DNA of 64,000 nt from Paenibacillus castaneae (GCF_002884445.1 NZ_KZ614144.1:5231212-5295211); one strand, 5' to 3'; numbered from the stretch's first letter, positions 7,623 to 17,107 are shown. Made by a program: numbers and translations. Notes: generated by a model from the sequence alone, not told the origin.

Positions 7623-9746
7623 TTAATAGGTTAGTCCATGACCTAGCTTGTAGATATTTCCATCGCTATCCTTATAAGCATATTCTAGCCCTTCAGGCAT
7701 ATATTTGTCCTTGTCATAGCCCGGTACATCATTTCTTGACACACAATTTCCAGTTTCATCAACGGCAATGACTGCTTCACTCGCTGGCAGCGTCAATGGC
7801 AAAACACCAACAAATTGGCTATTGCCCGCCATAACCTCTAGCTGTGCCTTATAGAATGTGTCGTAACCAGCGACCAATACATCTGCCAAAGGCTCAACAT
7901 TACCAACAATCCACGGCAATGTGATATTTACACTCACAATTACTTTACCTCCACGGCTATGAATGCTTTCTGCAACTTCTCTCAGATGATCCATTCCAGT
8001 CAAGGTCGTTTCTTCATACGATGAACCATCCAATGCTGTTACCGTTTTATTCTCACATAGTTCAAGCTCTAAAAGTCCCGGCGTGGCAGAGAAATAAGCT
8101 CCAGATTGTGGATTTAAGAACAAAATAGCTACGTCAGCCTCTTCATAGTTATCGGTTAAAGTAAACTGTTCGAGCTCTTGACATTCCTTTCTTGCTTTTT
8201 CGGTGTAAGAAGCTGCCCGTTTTGTTTCCTTGTGAAAAACTTCTACATAAATCTTCTTACCAGCCATTTTTTCAGTGGATAAAGGCAATGTCTGATTTTG
8301 ATTTTTAAGCAATGTTACTGATTTTTTATGTGCTTGATAAGCAGCTTCCCAATTAGCGGGATTACTAACGGTTGAGGCAGCTAAATCTGTTGAAACATAG
8401 GTGCGATCATCGAACAGACCTAAAGCAAACATTTCTGTAAGCAGTCGTACATTGGCTTGATCGATACGTTTCTCAGTTATCCATCCATTGTTGATAGCTA
8501 TTTTAAGATTTTCAATATCATTTGTATCAGCAACCAAATCAGTACCCGCATTGATTGCTTTTGCAAAACGTTCAGCCTCGCTCAGCTCTTCAACGCCCCA
8601 GCTCATTTTGCTAGTGATGCCGCTATCGCTATTTACATAGCCTTTGAACCCTAGTTTTTCTCTTAGGATATGATTTAAGAAATAATGGTTAAATGTAAAA
8701 CCAACCTCTTCGTAAGGTATGTCTTCACCCTCGAACTGTTGAACCACACTTTTCTTGATACTAGGCATTGAATAATACGGCATAATGGATGAGGTTCCAT
8801 GGTCTACCGCTGCCTGAAATGGTGGCAAGTGATACATCTCCAAGCTTCCTGGTGTTGGATATAAATTCCACTTTCCTTCTTTATAATGAGGATCAAATCC
8901 ATTTTCCCTTGCTCCTCCGCCCGGGAAATGCTTCGTTGTCATTGCAATACTGTGTTTTCCTATGCTATCCCCTTGGAAACCGTCGATAATCCGACCGATA
9001 ATATCAGAAATGATTGCTGGATCTTCACCAAACGTACCATACGTCCGCTGCCATCTAGGATCTGTAGCGGTATCAGCCATGTACATATATCCTTTTCTTA
9101 TACCTGTAGCGTCCCACTCATCATGAGCAATTTGGGCAAATTGGCTAATAAGTGATGCATCCCCGCCATTTTTAATATCACCCTTAGCTGCTGCTGCAAG
9201 TCCTAAAGTTCCTGGCCAAGTGGAAAAAATTCCAGCTGCGTCATTCATGCCAAAAATAAATTCTGTATTTTCGTTTCTTGAATTAGATGCTATTAAGCAA
9301 GGGATTCCAAGACGTGTTCCCTCACATACTTCGTTCATTGTATTTACCCACTCTGCCATTTGGGCTGGACTCCAGTTGTCTCTCAAGATGAAATGCCGTA
9401 TATTCATTTTTTCAATCGTATGTGTTGTTCCCATTACTTTCGTAATCGCAAAAATACTTTCACCCTTTTCAACAATGCCTTCATCCAGCACACCATTGTG
9501 ACTCGTCTTACTCTTATCTTTTTGAGAGAGCCCCATCCCACGTGTATTAATAAGCAGCATGCCGACCTTTTCATCGATATTCATCAATGAAACCAAATTT
9601 TCCGCACGTTCTTGCGGACTCAAACGCCAATCTTTATAGGGGTCCAGCTTGCCATTGTTATTCAAATCTTTAAATTTCAATCCATCAATCTCAATCATAT
9701 TTTTGGATCTAACTTCTAAATTCGGTTGTTTAATGTTTGATTCCAT
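7623..9746 (-). CDS. Glycoside hydrolase family 3 protein (beta-glucosidase-like)
   Basis: The 707-residue protein has no signal peptide. It opens with a calcium-loop-like DLNNNGKLDPYKDWRL (27-42), then the GH3 N-terminal barrel with TKHFPGGGAREN (271-282) and GYVNSDSG (369-376), where Asp374 is the predicted nucleophile. The C-terminal alpha/beta domain starts near residue 465 (HKKSVTLLKN). GH3 enzymes are retaining exo-glycosidases; the sugar is not certain, but beta-glucosides are commonest. The ATG follows AGGAGGGGTTAATA. It is transcribed away from an AraC regulator, and a PTS-type permease gene follows that regulator, so the three probably handle one imported sugar. Confidence 0.88.
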   Translation of the reverse strand: MESNIKQPNLEVRSKNMIEIDGLKFKDLNNNGKLDPYKDWRLSPQERAENLVSLMNIDEKVGMLLINTRGMGLSQKDKSKTSHNGVLDEGIVEKGESIFAITKVMGTTHTIEKMNIRHFILRDNWSPAQMAEWVNTMNEVCEGTRLGIPCLIASNSRNENTEFIFGMNDAAGIFSTWPGTLGLAAAAKGDIKNGGDASLISQFAQIAHDEWDATGIRKGYMYMADTATDPRWQRTYGTFGEDPAIISDIIGRIIDGFQGDSIGKHSIAMTTKHFPGGGARENGFDPHYKEGKWNLYPTPGSLEMYHLPPFQAAVDHGTSSIMPYYSMPSIKKSVVQQFEGEDIPYEEVGFTFNHYFLNHILREKLGFKGYVNSDSGITSKMSWGVEELSEAERFAKAINAGTDLVADTNDIENLKIAINNGWITEKRIDQANVRLLTEMFALGLFDDRTYVSTDLAASTVSNPANWEAAYQAHKKSVTLLKNQNQTLPLSTEKMAGKKIYVEVFHKETKRAASYTEKARKECQELEQFTLTDNYEEADVAILFLNPQSGAYFSATPGLLELELCENKTVTALDGSSYEETTLTGMDHLREVAESIHSRGGKVIVSVNITLPWIVGNVEPLADVLVAGYDTFYKAQLEVMAGNSQFVGVLPLTLPASEAVIAVDETGNCVSRNDVPGYDKDKYMPEGLEYAYKDSDGNIYKLGHGLTY

Positions 9747-9840
9747 TATTAACCCCTCCTAAACTTAGTCTTCCGCTAATCCTCGAAATAAATCTATAAT
9801 ACTGTTATAATAACAACAAAAATTCAAAAATAACTTACGC

Positions 9841-9867
9841 ATATTGCTAAAAATATTGTAAATATTG
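9841..9867. promoter_or_regulatory. Triple ATATTG repeat in the GH3-AraC divergent promoter region
   Basis: ATATTG occurs at 9841-9846, 9853-9858 and 9862-9867, just before the AraC gene. Two TATAAT boxes (9795-9800, 9806-9811) lie in the same 143-nt intergenic space. Directly repeated sites are typical AraC-family targets, so these are candidate operators. AT-rich composition could give such repeats by chance. Confidence 0.35.
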
Positions 9868-9889
9868 CTGTTTGAGAGGAAAATCCGAT

Positions 9890-10801
9890 ATGAATCCATC
9901 TGTTCTTATTCCAGTCATAAGTAATGGTTTTGAAATTAATTACTTTGGCAAAAATAATCCATCCCATGATTGGCTTTTGGAAAATCACGAATCATCCGAT
10001 CATTTTTCCCAAGTCGAAAATTTATTCCGATTACACAGGCACGATGTTACGGAGATTCTTGTATTCTTGGACGGGGAGTGTGAATTTTTTTGTGAAGGCC
10101 ATACTTATTCCCTCCGAAGAGGAGATGTTGTTGTTATCCCTCCATATGCCGTTCATCAAGCTGTTGTTAAAAATTTCGATAACTATGAGCGAATAATTGT
10201 TAGTGTTAATGAGTGTTTGATGAATGACTTTATATCTAGTTCACCAACTATGAAAGAGAATATTGTTTATCAAAAGACGCAGGGCTCTTACGTGCTGCAT
10301 CTGCATTCAAAAAACTTTCAGCATATACTTTCTTTACTTCAAGATATCATTCAGAAAATAACTATTGGCGAGAACAATTACCCCTTTTCAATAAATTATT
10401 TGTTTTTTCAAGTGCTTCAAGACATCTTCGATCCTACAAGTAGTATGCCAAACCTTAGCAACAAAAATGAATTAGACCAAAGGTTCGTTGCGATACTAGA
10501 ATACATTGAATCAAATTTGACTAAGCCCGATTTAAGTTTGGACAATGTATCTAATTATTTCCACTTAAATAAGTACTATTTTTCTCATTATTTCAAAAAA
10601 AACATGAACCTGCCTTTTTATCGTTATGTGTCATTAAAGCGTCTATCCTACGCTATAACTTTGATTAAACAAAATCAGATATCCATAGAGAAAATTGCCT
10701 TAAAATGTGGTTTTTCTGATTATTCCAGCTTCTATCGACTGTTCAAAAAGGAATACAACCTTTCTCCAAAAAAATCACAAAAAGAATATAAAAATTTATA
10801 A
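9890..10801 (+). CDS. AraC-family transcriptional regulator with cupin sensor domain
   Basis: The 303-residue protein has an N-terminal cupin sugar-sensing domain (FRLHRHDVTEILVFLDGECEF, then RRGDVVVIPPYAVHQ) and a C-terminal double helix-turn-helix of the AraC type (LSLDNVSNYFHLNKYYFSHYF, then IEKIALKCGFSDYSSFYRLFK). The ATG at 9890 is chosen because GAGGA (9876-9880) lies 9 nt upstream; the in-frame TTG at 9872 has no binding site. Divergent from GH3 and followed 249 nt later by the PTS gene on the same strand, it probably activates both in response to a sugar. Confidence 0.88.
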   Translation: MNPSVLIPVISNGFEINYFGKNNPSHDWLLENHESSDHFSQVENLFRLHRHDVTEILVFLDGECEFFCEGHTYSLRRGDVVVIPPYAVHQAVVKNFDNYERIIVSVNECLMNDFISSSPTMKENIVYQKTQGSYVLHLHSKNFQHILSLLQDIIQKITIGENNYPFSINYLFFQVLQDIFDPTSSMPNLSNKNELDQRFVAILEYIESNLTKPDLSLDNVSNYFHLNKYYFSHYFKKNMNLPFYRYVSLKRLSYAITLIKQNQISIEKIALKCGFSDYSSFYRLFKKEYNLSPKKSQKEYKNL

Positions 10802-11050
10802 TGAGCGCACCCGATTGCTATTGAAGAAACCGCAATTGAAATCACGTACTTTTTATTATCACCAAATAAATGTTTGTAATAATGGTTAAAATAAGATAAA
10901 TTTAAAAAGTTATTTTTTTAGCGTGCGATGCGCATGGAAAACAAAATGATTTAATAATAAACATGGTTTTCGACGAATACCCCGGATTAATATGGAATAA
11001 TATTCATTTATTTCTTTATACAAGAATTAAAGAATAAAGGAGCTTACAAC

Positions 11051-12643
11051 ATGGATGATCAACATGCAGCTAACAATGAGGAAAAAAAAGAGTCAGTGAT
11101 GAACAAAATTTTAGGTGTAATCGGAGGAAGTTTTGCTCCTATTTTAGGTGTACTAGCAGGGTCAGGCTTGTTATCGGCCTTATTAGCTGTATTAACGATG
11201 CTAGGATGGTTGTCTACGGAAAGCGGTACATATGCCATTTTATCTGCCGCTGGACATGCCGTGTTCTATTTCCTTCCTGTTTTTCTTGGTATTACTCTAT
11301 CGATTAAACTCGGTGCGAATGCATATGTAGGCGGTACCATTGGGGCTGCGCTTTTGGAACCCCATTTCACGAAATTAATGACTGATGGAGCGGGAAAGAT
11401 AGATTTTGTGGGGATTCCAGTTGTATTAATGAGCTATTCTTCTACCGTCTTCCCGATTTTCATTGCCATTTCTATTTATGCAGTATTAGATAGATTCTTA
11501 AAAAAGATTATTTATAAAGACATTCAAATGTTTATCAATCCATTGATTTCGTTAGTTTTGATTGTACCGTTAACCGTGCTTATTTTCGGTCCTATAGGTG
11601 TGTATGCCGGAGAAGGAATCGGAGTGGGTATCGAGTTTTTAAGTTCAAAAAGCGGACTTTTGACAGGAGCCGTGCTCGGAGCTGCTTGGACCTTCCTTAC
11701 TCTTTTGGGTCTTCACTGGGCAGTTATCCCCATTGCCATTGCAAATCTTGCATTTGGACCTGATCCAATTATCGGGATGGCAGCAGCAGCACCATTTGCT
11801 CAAATTGGGATGGCGCTTGGCGTTTTATTAAAAACGAAAGATAAGGACTTAAAAACTCTCGCTAGCTCAGGAATTATACCTGGTGCTTTGGCAGGTACAA
11901 CCGAAATCATCAATTATGGAATCCTTTTACGGTATAGAAAAACGATGATTTATGTAGCAGTGGCTGGAGCTGTTGGGGGAGCCATTAATGGAGCGCTTGG
12001 AGTGAAAATGTCTGTTTTTTCTCTCCCCAGTTTTTTATCCATCCCTGCGTTTACACCTATGGCCTATTATTTAATTGGTACGATGATTGCTTTAGTGTTA
12101 GGACTTATCCTCACCTATACATTCGGATATGAAGATAAAAATAAAAACCCTTTAATGGTAAAATATGAAACAAGCTTAATTAGTGTCATAAAAGAAACAA
12201 TTACAAGTCCACTAAGCGGAAAAATAATTCCGTTAAGCCATTTCAGTGATTCACTTTTTGCAACAGAAACAGTTGGAAAGGGTGTGACTATTGAACCCGA
12301 AAAAGGTGAAGTGTTCTCACCAGTAGATGGAGTTGTAACAACTTTGTTTCCAACAAAACACGCTATTGGAGTCACATCTGAGGGTGGCGCAGAAGTTTTA
12401 ATATTCATCGGCATTGACACGATAAAATTGAACGGCGAACATTTTACAGCCCTTGTCAATCAGGGGGATACAGTACGACAAGGGGATTTGCTCCTTATGT
12501 TTGATATGGAAAAAATTAAAGCAGCTGGATATCCATTAACAACTCCTGTTGTCATCACTAATTCAAATCAATACCTTGATGTTAAAATTTCAAAAAGCGA
12601 CACAATAAAAGTAAAGGAAGAGCTGCTCACAGTAATTGTATAG
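11051..12643 (+). CDS. Beta-glucoside-type PTS permease EIIC-EIIA without EIIB and with altered EIIA
   Basis: The 530-residue protein has an EIIC membrane domain of the BglF/glucoside class (residues about 18-360, around ten helices) joined to an EIIA(Glc/Crr)-type domain (382-530; ITSPLSGKIIPL, SPVDGVV, TKHAIGVTSEGG). Canonical members begin with an EIIB domain bearing a phosphorylated Cys; here the protein starts directly at EIIC. In EIIA the position of E. coli Crr His90, the HPr-phosphorylated residue, is Phe452 (LIFIGIDT; codon TTC at 12404-12406), while the His75 equivalent remains (His437). The EIIC signature usually TEPxIYG reads TEIINYG. AAAGGAG precedes the ATG. It probably transports a sugar, but ordinary phosphotransfer looks impossible without partner proteins. 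Confidence 0.85.
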   Translation: MDDQHAANNEEKKESVMNKILGVIGGSFAPILGVLAGSGLLSALLAVLTMLGWLSTESGTYAILSAAGHAVFYFLPVFLGITLSIKLGANAYVGGTIGAALLEPHFTKLMTDGAGKIDFVGIPVVLMSYSSTVFPIFIAISIYAVLDRFLKKIIYKDIQMFINPLISLVLIVPLTVLIFGPIGVYAGEGIGVGIEFLSSKSGLLTGAVLGAAWTFLTLLGLHWAVIPIAIANLAFGPDPIIGMAAAAPFAQIGMALGVLLKTKDKDLKTLASSGIIPGALAGTTEIINYGILLRYRKTMIYVAVAGAVGGAINGALGVKMSVFSLPSFLSIPAFTPMAYYLIGTMIALVLGLILTYTFGYEDKNKNPLMVKYETSLISVIKETITSPLSGKIIPLSHFSDSLFATETVGKGVTIEPEKGEVFSPVDGVVTTLFPTKHAIGVTSEGGAEVLIFIGIDTIKLNGEHFTALVNQGDTVRQGDLLLMFDMEKIKAAGYPLTTPVVITNSNQYLDVKISKSDTIKVKEELLTVIV

Positions 12644-12690
12644 CCTATTTAAGACGCCAACTGAGATTAGTCTAACGTCAGACGTAAAAA

Positions 12691-12718
12691 CCCGCGAGAT
12701 ATGATCGCGGGTTTTTTT
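12691..12718. terminator. Rho-independent terminator shared by the PTS and MFS genes
   Basis: CCCGCGA (12691-12697) pairs with TCGCGGG (12705-12711) around a 7-nt loop, with seven T after it and five A before it. It stands between convergent genes ending at 12643 (plus) and 12735 (minus) and should stop both. Confidence 0.85.
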
Positions 12719-12734
12719 GTGGAATTCATTTTTG

Positions 12735-13976
12735 TTAATTGCTAGCAGCTGAATTGCTTGCAGCTGCAACCTTCCAAACGAGCAGGAGAGGCAGCAGCCC
12801 TACAAGGAAAATCAAGCCCAAGAACAAACCTAACGTCAAAGCAGGATCCGTCCATTTATATAACATGACCAGCATGCCGACACTTGAAATACGACCTACA
12901 CTAAGGGCGATTTCTCGCCAAACGACGAGCTCCGTGCTAATTTTGCCACCCAGGTCAAACCGGCTGACATAGTTGTAAGTTAGAGTATTGAAAGGTGTGT
13001 CGAAGATCGGCCTACTAATCGAATCCATAATCCAATAAAGCAGCAGTGTGCTCTGATTCATATGAATGGAAATGCCAACCATGGACAAGCTGAACAAAAC
13101 CGTGCCAGCAGCGAGCAATCCTCGATGGTGATGCTCCTGAGCGAATCGACCCACTACATAAAAGCTGACTACAGACAACAAGGTAGTCAGAAAGGCAAAT
13201 TGTCCAGTTGTTCCTTCGTTTTGCGTCGATACAAATACCCATAAGCCGATCGCAGCGGATAGTACACCTTCGCGGAATGCCAGCGCCACGAACGCAAATG
13301 TCAGACGTCGCCATTTAGCCTGTCTCAGTATCCCCAGCATGCTGCGCACTTGGAAGGGTTCCCGCGATGTTTCATCAGGAAGCTGAAAGGAGGCCAACAT
13401 AGATAACAGAAAGCAGAGGAATGCCGCGCCGAATACGAGCGGATAACCGATTCGATCAGGTGTAGCAGACACTGTCCAACCCGCTAGCAACGGGCCCAGC
13501 ATGCCTGTGATAGAACCGATCATCCCATTCGCCCCGTTAAACCAATCCCGGATCGACGGAGAAGTCAGTTTGACCGTCAATACGTTGATGCCGAGCCAAT
13601 AAAAGCCCGCCCCGACACCGTAGAGCACGCCCAGCTGGGGTATCCAATAAGCCGACTGCTCACCGTAAAAGAGGATCACCCCATAGAACGCGAGCTGCGT
13701 TATCGTCCCGATTACGATTGCGCTCTTGCGGGAAAACCGCTTGCTGAACCATCCCGCAAGTGCAAAAGCTGGCAGCCATGCCACGTAAGAGACCAAGGTA
13801 AATAGCAATGTGACTGACATATCTTGCGTCAGCTTGTACCAATACACATTAATGAATAAGCTCGACAGGTTCATCCCTAATCCGTTCAACCCGTTCACGG
13901 ATAATAACATCTTTGCCGGCTTAGGTAATTTGGTACGGACACTTACGTGGGTGTCCGTAGTTTCTTGCAAGTTCAA
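12735..13976 (-). CDS. Major facilitator superfamily transporter
   Basis: This protein of about 413 residues has 11-12 hydrophobic segments and a charged loop after helix 2 (GWFSKRFSRKS), as in MFS exporters. The start is placed at the TTG whose bases overlap the TGA stop of the PHP gene (TTGA at 13976-13973), because GGCGGAGG lies 7 nt upstream; a longer frame reaches 14027 but has no binding site. The overlap implies translational coupling. It is the last gene of the LacI-led operon. MFS and ABC systems in one operon suggest import by the ABC system and efflux of a product or toxic intermediate by the MFS protein, but direction is not proven. Confidence 0.8.
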   Translation of the reverse strand: MNLQETTDTHVSVRTKLPKPAKMLLSVNGLNGLGMNLSSLFINVYWYKLTQDMSVTLLFTLVSYVAWLPAFALAGWFSKRFSRKSAIVIGTITQLAFYGVILFYGEQSAYWIPQLGVLYGVGAGFYWLGINVLTVKLTSPSIRDWFNGANGMIGSITGMLGPLLAGWTVSATPDRIGYPLVFGAAFLCFLLSMLASFQLPDETSREPFQVRSMLGILRQAKWRRLTFAFVALAFREGVLSAAIGLWVFVSTQNEGTTGQFAFLTTLLSVVSFYVVGRFAQEHHHRGLLAAGTVLFSLSMVGISIHMNQSTLLLYWIMDSISRPIFDTPFNTLTYNYVSRFDLGGKISTELVVWREIALSVGRISSVGMLVMLYKWTDPALTLGLFLGLIFLVGLLPLLLVWKVAAASNSAASN

Positions 13977-15262
13977 ACCGGTGCCTCCGCCCTCAATCTG
14001 TGGATATAGATCGGATTGGTCAGGCAAGAAGTTATCGTTACGCCCAAATGCGCCAGATAACGGTTCGACTCCGCACGGTAGAACAAGCGATCCGCCTCAA
14101 CAGGGAAGGAATACACACCTTCGTTAGCTACGATCCATTCCCGCTCCAAACCGCGATCAGACCATAGCTGCACTTTATCTCCCGCAGCACCGCTTATTTT
14201 CACCGCTATTTCATATTCCTTCTCTTCGTCCACGATCATCGTATCTCCCACGCCAGCCTCCTCGATGGACAGATCGATGAATGTCTCGTCTGTATTAAAC
14301 GAAAGCACCACGCGCCCTTGCCTGATCGCTCGAAGGATCTCCTCCTTCGATTCCGCTTCAGCGCGAACATAAGTCGTTGGTGTTCCATGTGCAACATAAG
14401 GATTAGGCTTGTGCGTGTCGCTCCCTCCGATCGCAACGAGCTTGCGTCCAGATACTAGCTGCTCTTGCCACCAACGGACAGCTGTCTCATTAAGCGGACG
14501 CCACGGCCCATTCCACACTTCAATCGCATCATATGGGACATCAAAGCCTAGCTCCCAAGGACAATCCGAGTCGAACGGATGATTCAACGAGACGAATGCG
14601 CCCTTATCCGCCGCTCTTTGTAAAGTGGACGCCGCCTGTTCCGGTGTCAAAATGCGGAAGTCGTCCAGTGCATCCAACTGCCCGAGTAAATTAGCATGTC
14701 CCTTGTAACTCGTTAGTTCTACCCCGGGGATGAGCACAAGCTGATCGTCGGCAGCCAAGGTAGACAAGTTCTGTGAAGCGTTATTGTGATCTGTAAAGGC
14801 CATAAATTCAAGCCCTTTGTCCTTTCCAGACTGAATCGCATCTGCGATCGAGTAGGAACCGTCGCTGTGAACACCGTGCATATGCAAATCGCCCTTCATC
14901 CATCGAGGATGATTGTGGACAAGCTTCAAGTTGATTTGCACCATGCATCCCCCTTCCGGCACACGATATGCACCTAACAGGACATTCCATTCACCTGCCG
15001 GAATAAGACCGGCCAAGTAGCCCGGTGTCGCTTTCCCCAGTCCGACGAAGAACGAATTCCTTGCTCCCCCGCTCCAGCCTACGATTCGGTCCGGCGAGCG
15101 GAGTCCAATATCGATTACAGTTGTACCATCTGAACGTTCGTACGTATACTGCACCTCTATTCGTTCGATCCGGCCTTCAACGGCGAAAGGTACTTCGATA
15201 TAAGTCTTTTCTTCTTCCTTAGCAATCCATCTATTCAAGGACAACGTTGAGATACTCTCCAT
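13973..15262 (-). CDS. PHP-domain metal-dependent phosphoesterase-like hydrolase (CehA/McbA type)
   Basis: The 429-residue cytoplasmic protein has a beta-rich N-terminal third and a PHP metal-binding domain: KGDLHMHGVHSDGS (about residue 125), then FMAFTDHNN, and SLNHPF further on, each giving His/Asp metal ligands of the polymerase-and-histidinol-phosphatase superfamily. CehA/McbA-type members hydrolyse phosphoesters or other esters. The ATG at 15262 is preferred since GAGAGGG precedes it by about 10 nt; an in-frame ATG at 15298 lies inside the end of the permease gene. It follows that gene by 16 nt and overlaps the MFS start. I infer that it processes the ligand imported by the ABC system; substrate unknown. 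Confidence 0.8.
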   Translation of the reverse strand: MESISTLSLNRWIAKEEEKTYIEVPFAVEGRIERIEVQYTYERSDGTTVIDIGLRSPDRIVGWSGGARNSFFVGLGKATPGYLAGLIPAGEWNVLLGAYRVPEGGCMVQINLKLVHNHPRWMKGDLHMHGVHSDGSYSIADAIQSGKDKGLEFMAFTDHNNASQNLSTLAADDQLVLIPGVELTSYKGHANLLGQLDALDDFRILTPEQAASTLQRAADKGAFVSLNHPFDSDCPWELGFDVPYDAIEVWNGPWRPLNETAVRWWQEQLVSGRKLVAIGGSDTHKPNPYVAHGTPTTYVRAEAESKEEILRAIRQGRVVLSFNTDETFIDLSIEEAGVGDTMIVDEEKEYEIAVKISGAAGDKVQLWSDRGLEREWIVANEGVYSFPVEADRLFYRAESNRYLAHLGVTITSCLTNPIYIHRLRAEAPV

Positions 15263-15278
15263 GATGTCTTCGCCCTCT

Positions 15279-16151
15279 CTATTCTTTGTTAGCGCCAAGC
15301 ATAAGCCCCTTCATGAAATATTTCTGAACGAAAGGGTAGATCGCTATCAACGGGATAATCGAAATCAGAATTCCGGCCATCCGAACGTTTGTAGTGACTA
15401 GAAAATTGCTTGAAGTGGCACTCGCTTCCGTGATCATCGACTTAAGTGCGACCTGAAGCGTGATTTTGGAACTATCATTGATGAACAATACAGGAGCCGT
15501 CAACATGTTCCAACGGCTTACAAATTCGAATAAAGTAATCGTAGCAAGTCCCGACTTCGCTACACGAATGTACATCGTCGCGAAGATGCGAAACATTCCT
15601 GCGCCGTCAATCTGTGCGGACTCGGACATCTCATAAGGGACACCTAAAAAATAATTGCGCATAAGCAAGATCGAGAAACCGGAGACCATGCCCGATAAAA
15701 CAAGAGAGCTTAGTGTATTAATGAGATGCAAATCTTTATTCACTAAGTAAAGCGGAATCATGATCGCATCTTGTGGAATCATCATCGTCAGCAAGATGAA
15801 AGAGATGATGATCTTCTTGCCTGGCAAGTGGGGCTGAATAAGCACAAACCCCGCTAGGCTGGTCAATAAGACATGAAAGAACGTACCAGTGACGGTAACA
15901 ATTACGCTGTTCATGAAAGGTCGCCAAAGGTTTAAGCTTTTCCATACCGTCGTAAAGCCTTCCGTGCTGAAATCTTTCGGAAAAAGAATAATATCAGGCT
16001 GCATGGACGCCATCCCTGATGAGAAAGCGAGCGCAATAACGTTAATAAAAGGAACAATCATCGTTAGCATTAGCAGCAGCAGGAACACTGCATTCAAGAA
16101 GTCAAATATCTTGTTTTTCCAACCCATTCTTTCTAATCGTTCAATTCCCAT
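15279..16151 (-). CDS. Carbohydrate ABC transporter permease (YtcP/CUT1 type)
   Basis: The 290-residue protein has six hydrophobic segments and the permease EAA-type coupling loop, here ESAQIDGAGMFRIFATMYIRV (starting about residue 180), the helix that contacts the ATPase. LMLGANKE at the end is typical of YtcP-like CUT1 permeases. GAGGTG lies 6 nt before the ATG, and only 3 nt separate it from the upstream permease stop. No ATPase gene is present, as usual in this family, where a shared MsmX/UgpC-like ATPase is used. Confidence 0.88.
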   Translation of the reverse strand: MGIERLERMGWKNKIFDFLNAVFLLLLMLTMIVPFINVIALAFSSGMASMQPDIILFPKDFSTEGFTTVWKSLNLWRPFMNSVIVTVTGTFFHVLLTSLAGFVLIQPHLPGKKIIISFILLTMMIPQDAIMIPLYLVNKDLHLINTLSSLVLSGMVSGFSILLMRNYFLGVPYEMSESAQIDGAGMFRIFATMYIRVAKSGLATITLFEFVSRWNMLTAPVLFINDSSKITLQVALKSMITEASATSSNFLVTTNVRMAGILISIIPLIAIYPFVQKYFMKGLMLGANKE

Positions 16152-16154
16152 ACA

Positions 16155-17030
16155 TTACACCTCGTCAAAACGAGTTATTTTTCTAACCATAACCGTGAGC
16201 AGCAGAGTGAATAAGACAACGAAGAAGCTGGCAGCGGCCGCAGGGCCGAAACGAATTTCCATAATTCCCTTCTGGAACGTATACATCATAAGAACGTCGA
16301 CCTTGGAAGCGATCGCCGGATTGCGCATGACGAAAATCTGGTCAAAAATCCGGAAAATCCCGAGCGTATTGAGCAGGAAAATAACTTTCATCGTGTTCAT
16401 CAACTGCGGCAGCGTTACGTAACGAACTTGCTCCCACCGGGTCGCCCCGTCCATTCGCGCGGCTTCGTATAACGATGGGTTGATCGCTGCAATACCGGCC
16501 AGAAACAAAATACAGTTGTAACCCATGTCTTTCCACACGGCCGATCCAATCATAACGCTTCTCGCCCAGGACTCATCCGCCATGAAATTGATTGGATTCA
16601 TTCCGAATATTTTCATCAACAGCATATTAACTAGCCCAGTATCCGGGGATAGAAGGAAAATGCAAATCCCTCCGATAACGACCCAAGATAACAAATGCGG
16701 AACGTACAGCAACATTTGTGCAGTCTTCTTGAACCAACTCTTCATAACTTCATTCAAAGAGAGCGCAATAAGCAACGGGGCGATAAAACCGACGATGAGA
16801 ATCCCTCCGCCGATATACAGCGTATTCCATAGCGCGTCCCAGAAGCTCGGATCATGAATAACCAGATCATAATTGTCGAAGCCGATATATGGCCGGTCAC
16901 CCATGAGTTTGTAGTCCTGGAAGCTGGTCTGCAACCCTTTCACGAGCGGGTAATACGCGAAAATTACGAAATAAACGACGATCGGAACCATCATGATGTA
17001 GAACATGGCGTTTTTCTTGATTGTTCTCAT
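16155..17030 (-). CDS. Carbohydrate ABC transporter permease (LplB/CUT1 type)
   Basis: The 291-residue protein has six membrane helices and the conserved loop EAARMDGATRWEQVRYVTL (about residue 214), the ATPase-contact motif. It forms a heterodimer with the next permease. AAGGAGG precedes the ATG. A two-tier hairpin (17066-17107) sits in the 91-nt gap after the binding-protein gene and may reduce downstream expression, as in other binding-protein-dependent systems. Confidence 0.88.
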   Translation of the reverse strand: MRTIKKNAMFYIMMVPIVVYFVIFAYYPLVKGLQTSFQDYKLMGDRPYIGFDNYDLVIHDPSFWDALWNTLYIGGGILIVGFIAPLLIALSLNEVMKSWFKKTAQMLLYVPHLLSWVVIGGICIFLLSPDTGLVNMLLMKIFGMNPINFMADESWARSVMIGSAVWKDMGYNCILFLAGIAAINPSLYEAARMDGATRWEQVRYVTLPQLMNTMKVIFLLNTLGIFRIFDQIFVMRNPAIASKVDVLMMYTFQKGIMEIRFGPAAAASFFVVLFTLLLTVMVRKITRFDEV

Positions 17031-17065
17031 TTTCGTTTCGCTTCCTCCTTGAGCTGAATTCCGAT

Positions 17066-17107
17066 AGTCGGTGAAGAAGCGAGGAACAGATTCCTCGCCC
17101 GCCGACT
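17066..17107 (-). promoter_or_regulatory. Intercistronic hairpin between binding-protein and permease genes
   Basis: GCGAGGAA (17079-17086) pairs with TTCCTCGC (17091-17098) around CAGA, enclosed by AGTCGG (17066-17071) pairing with CCGACT (17102-17107). There is no T tract, so it is more likely a mRNA-stability or attenuation element that keeps binding-protein mRNA abundant than a full terminator. Confidence 0.5.

Noticed and set aside
13977..14027. Longer MFS start at the TTG of 14027
   Set aside because: It adds residues without homology and no binding site, while the TTG at 13976 has GGAGG at ideal spacing and overlaps the upstream stop.
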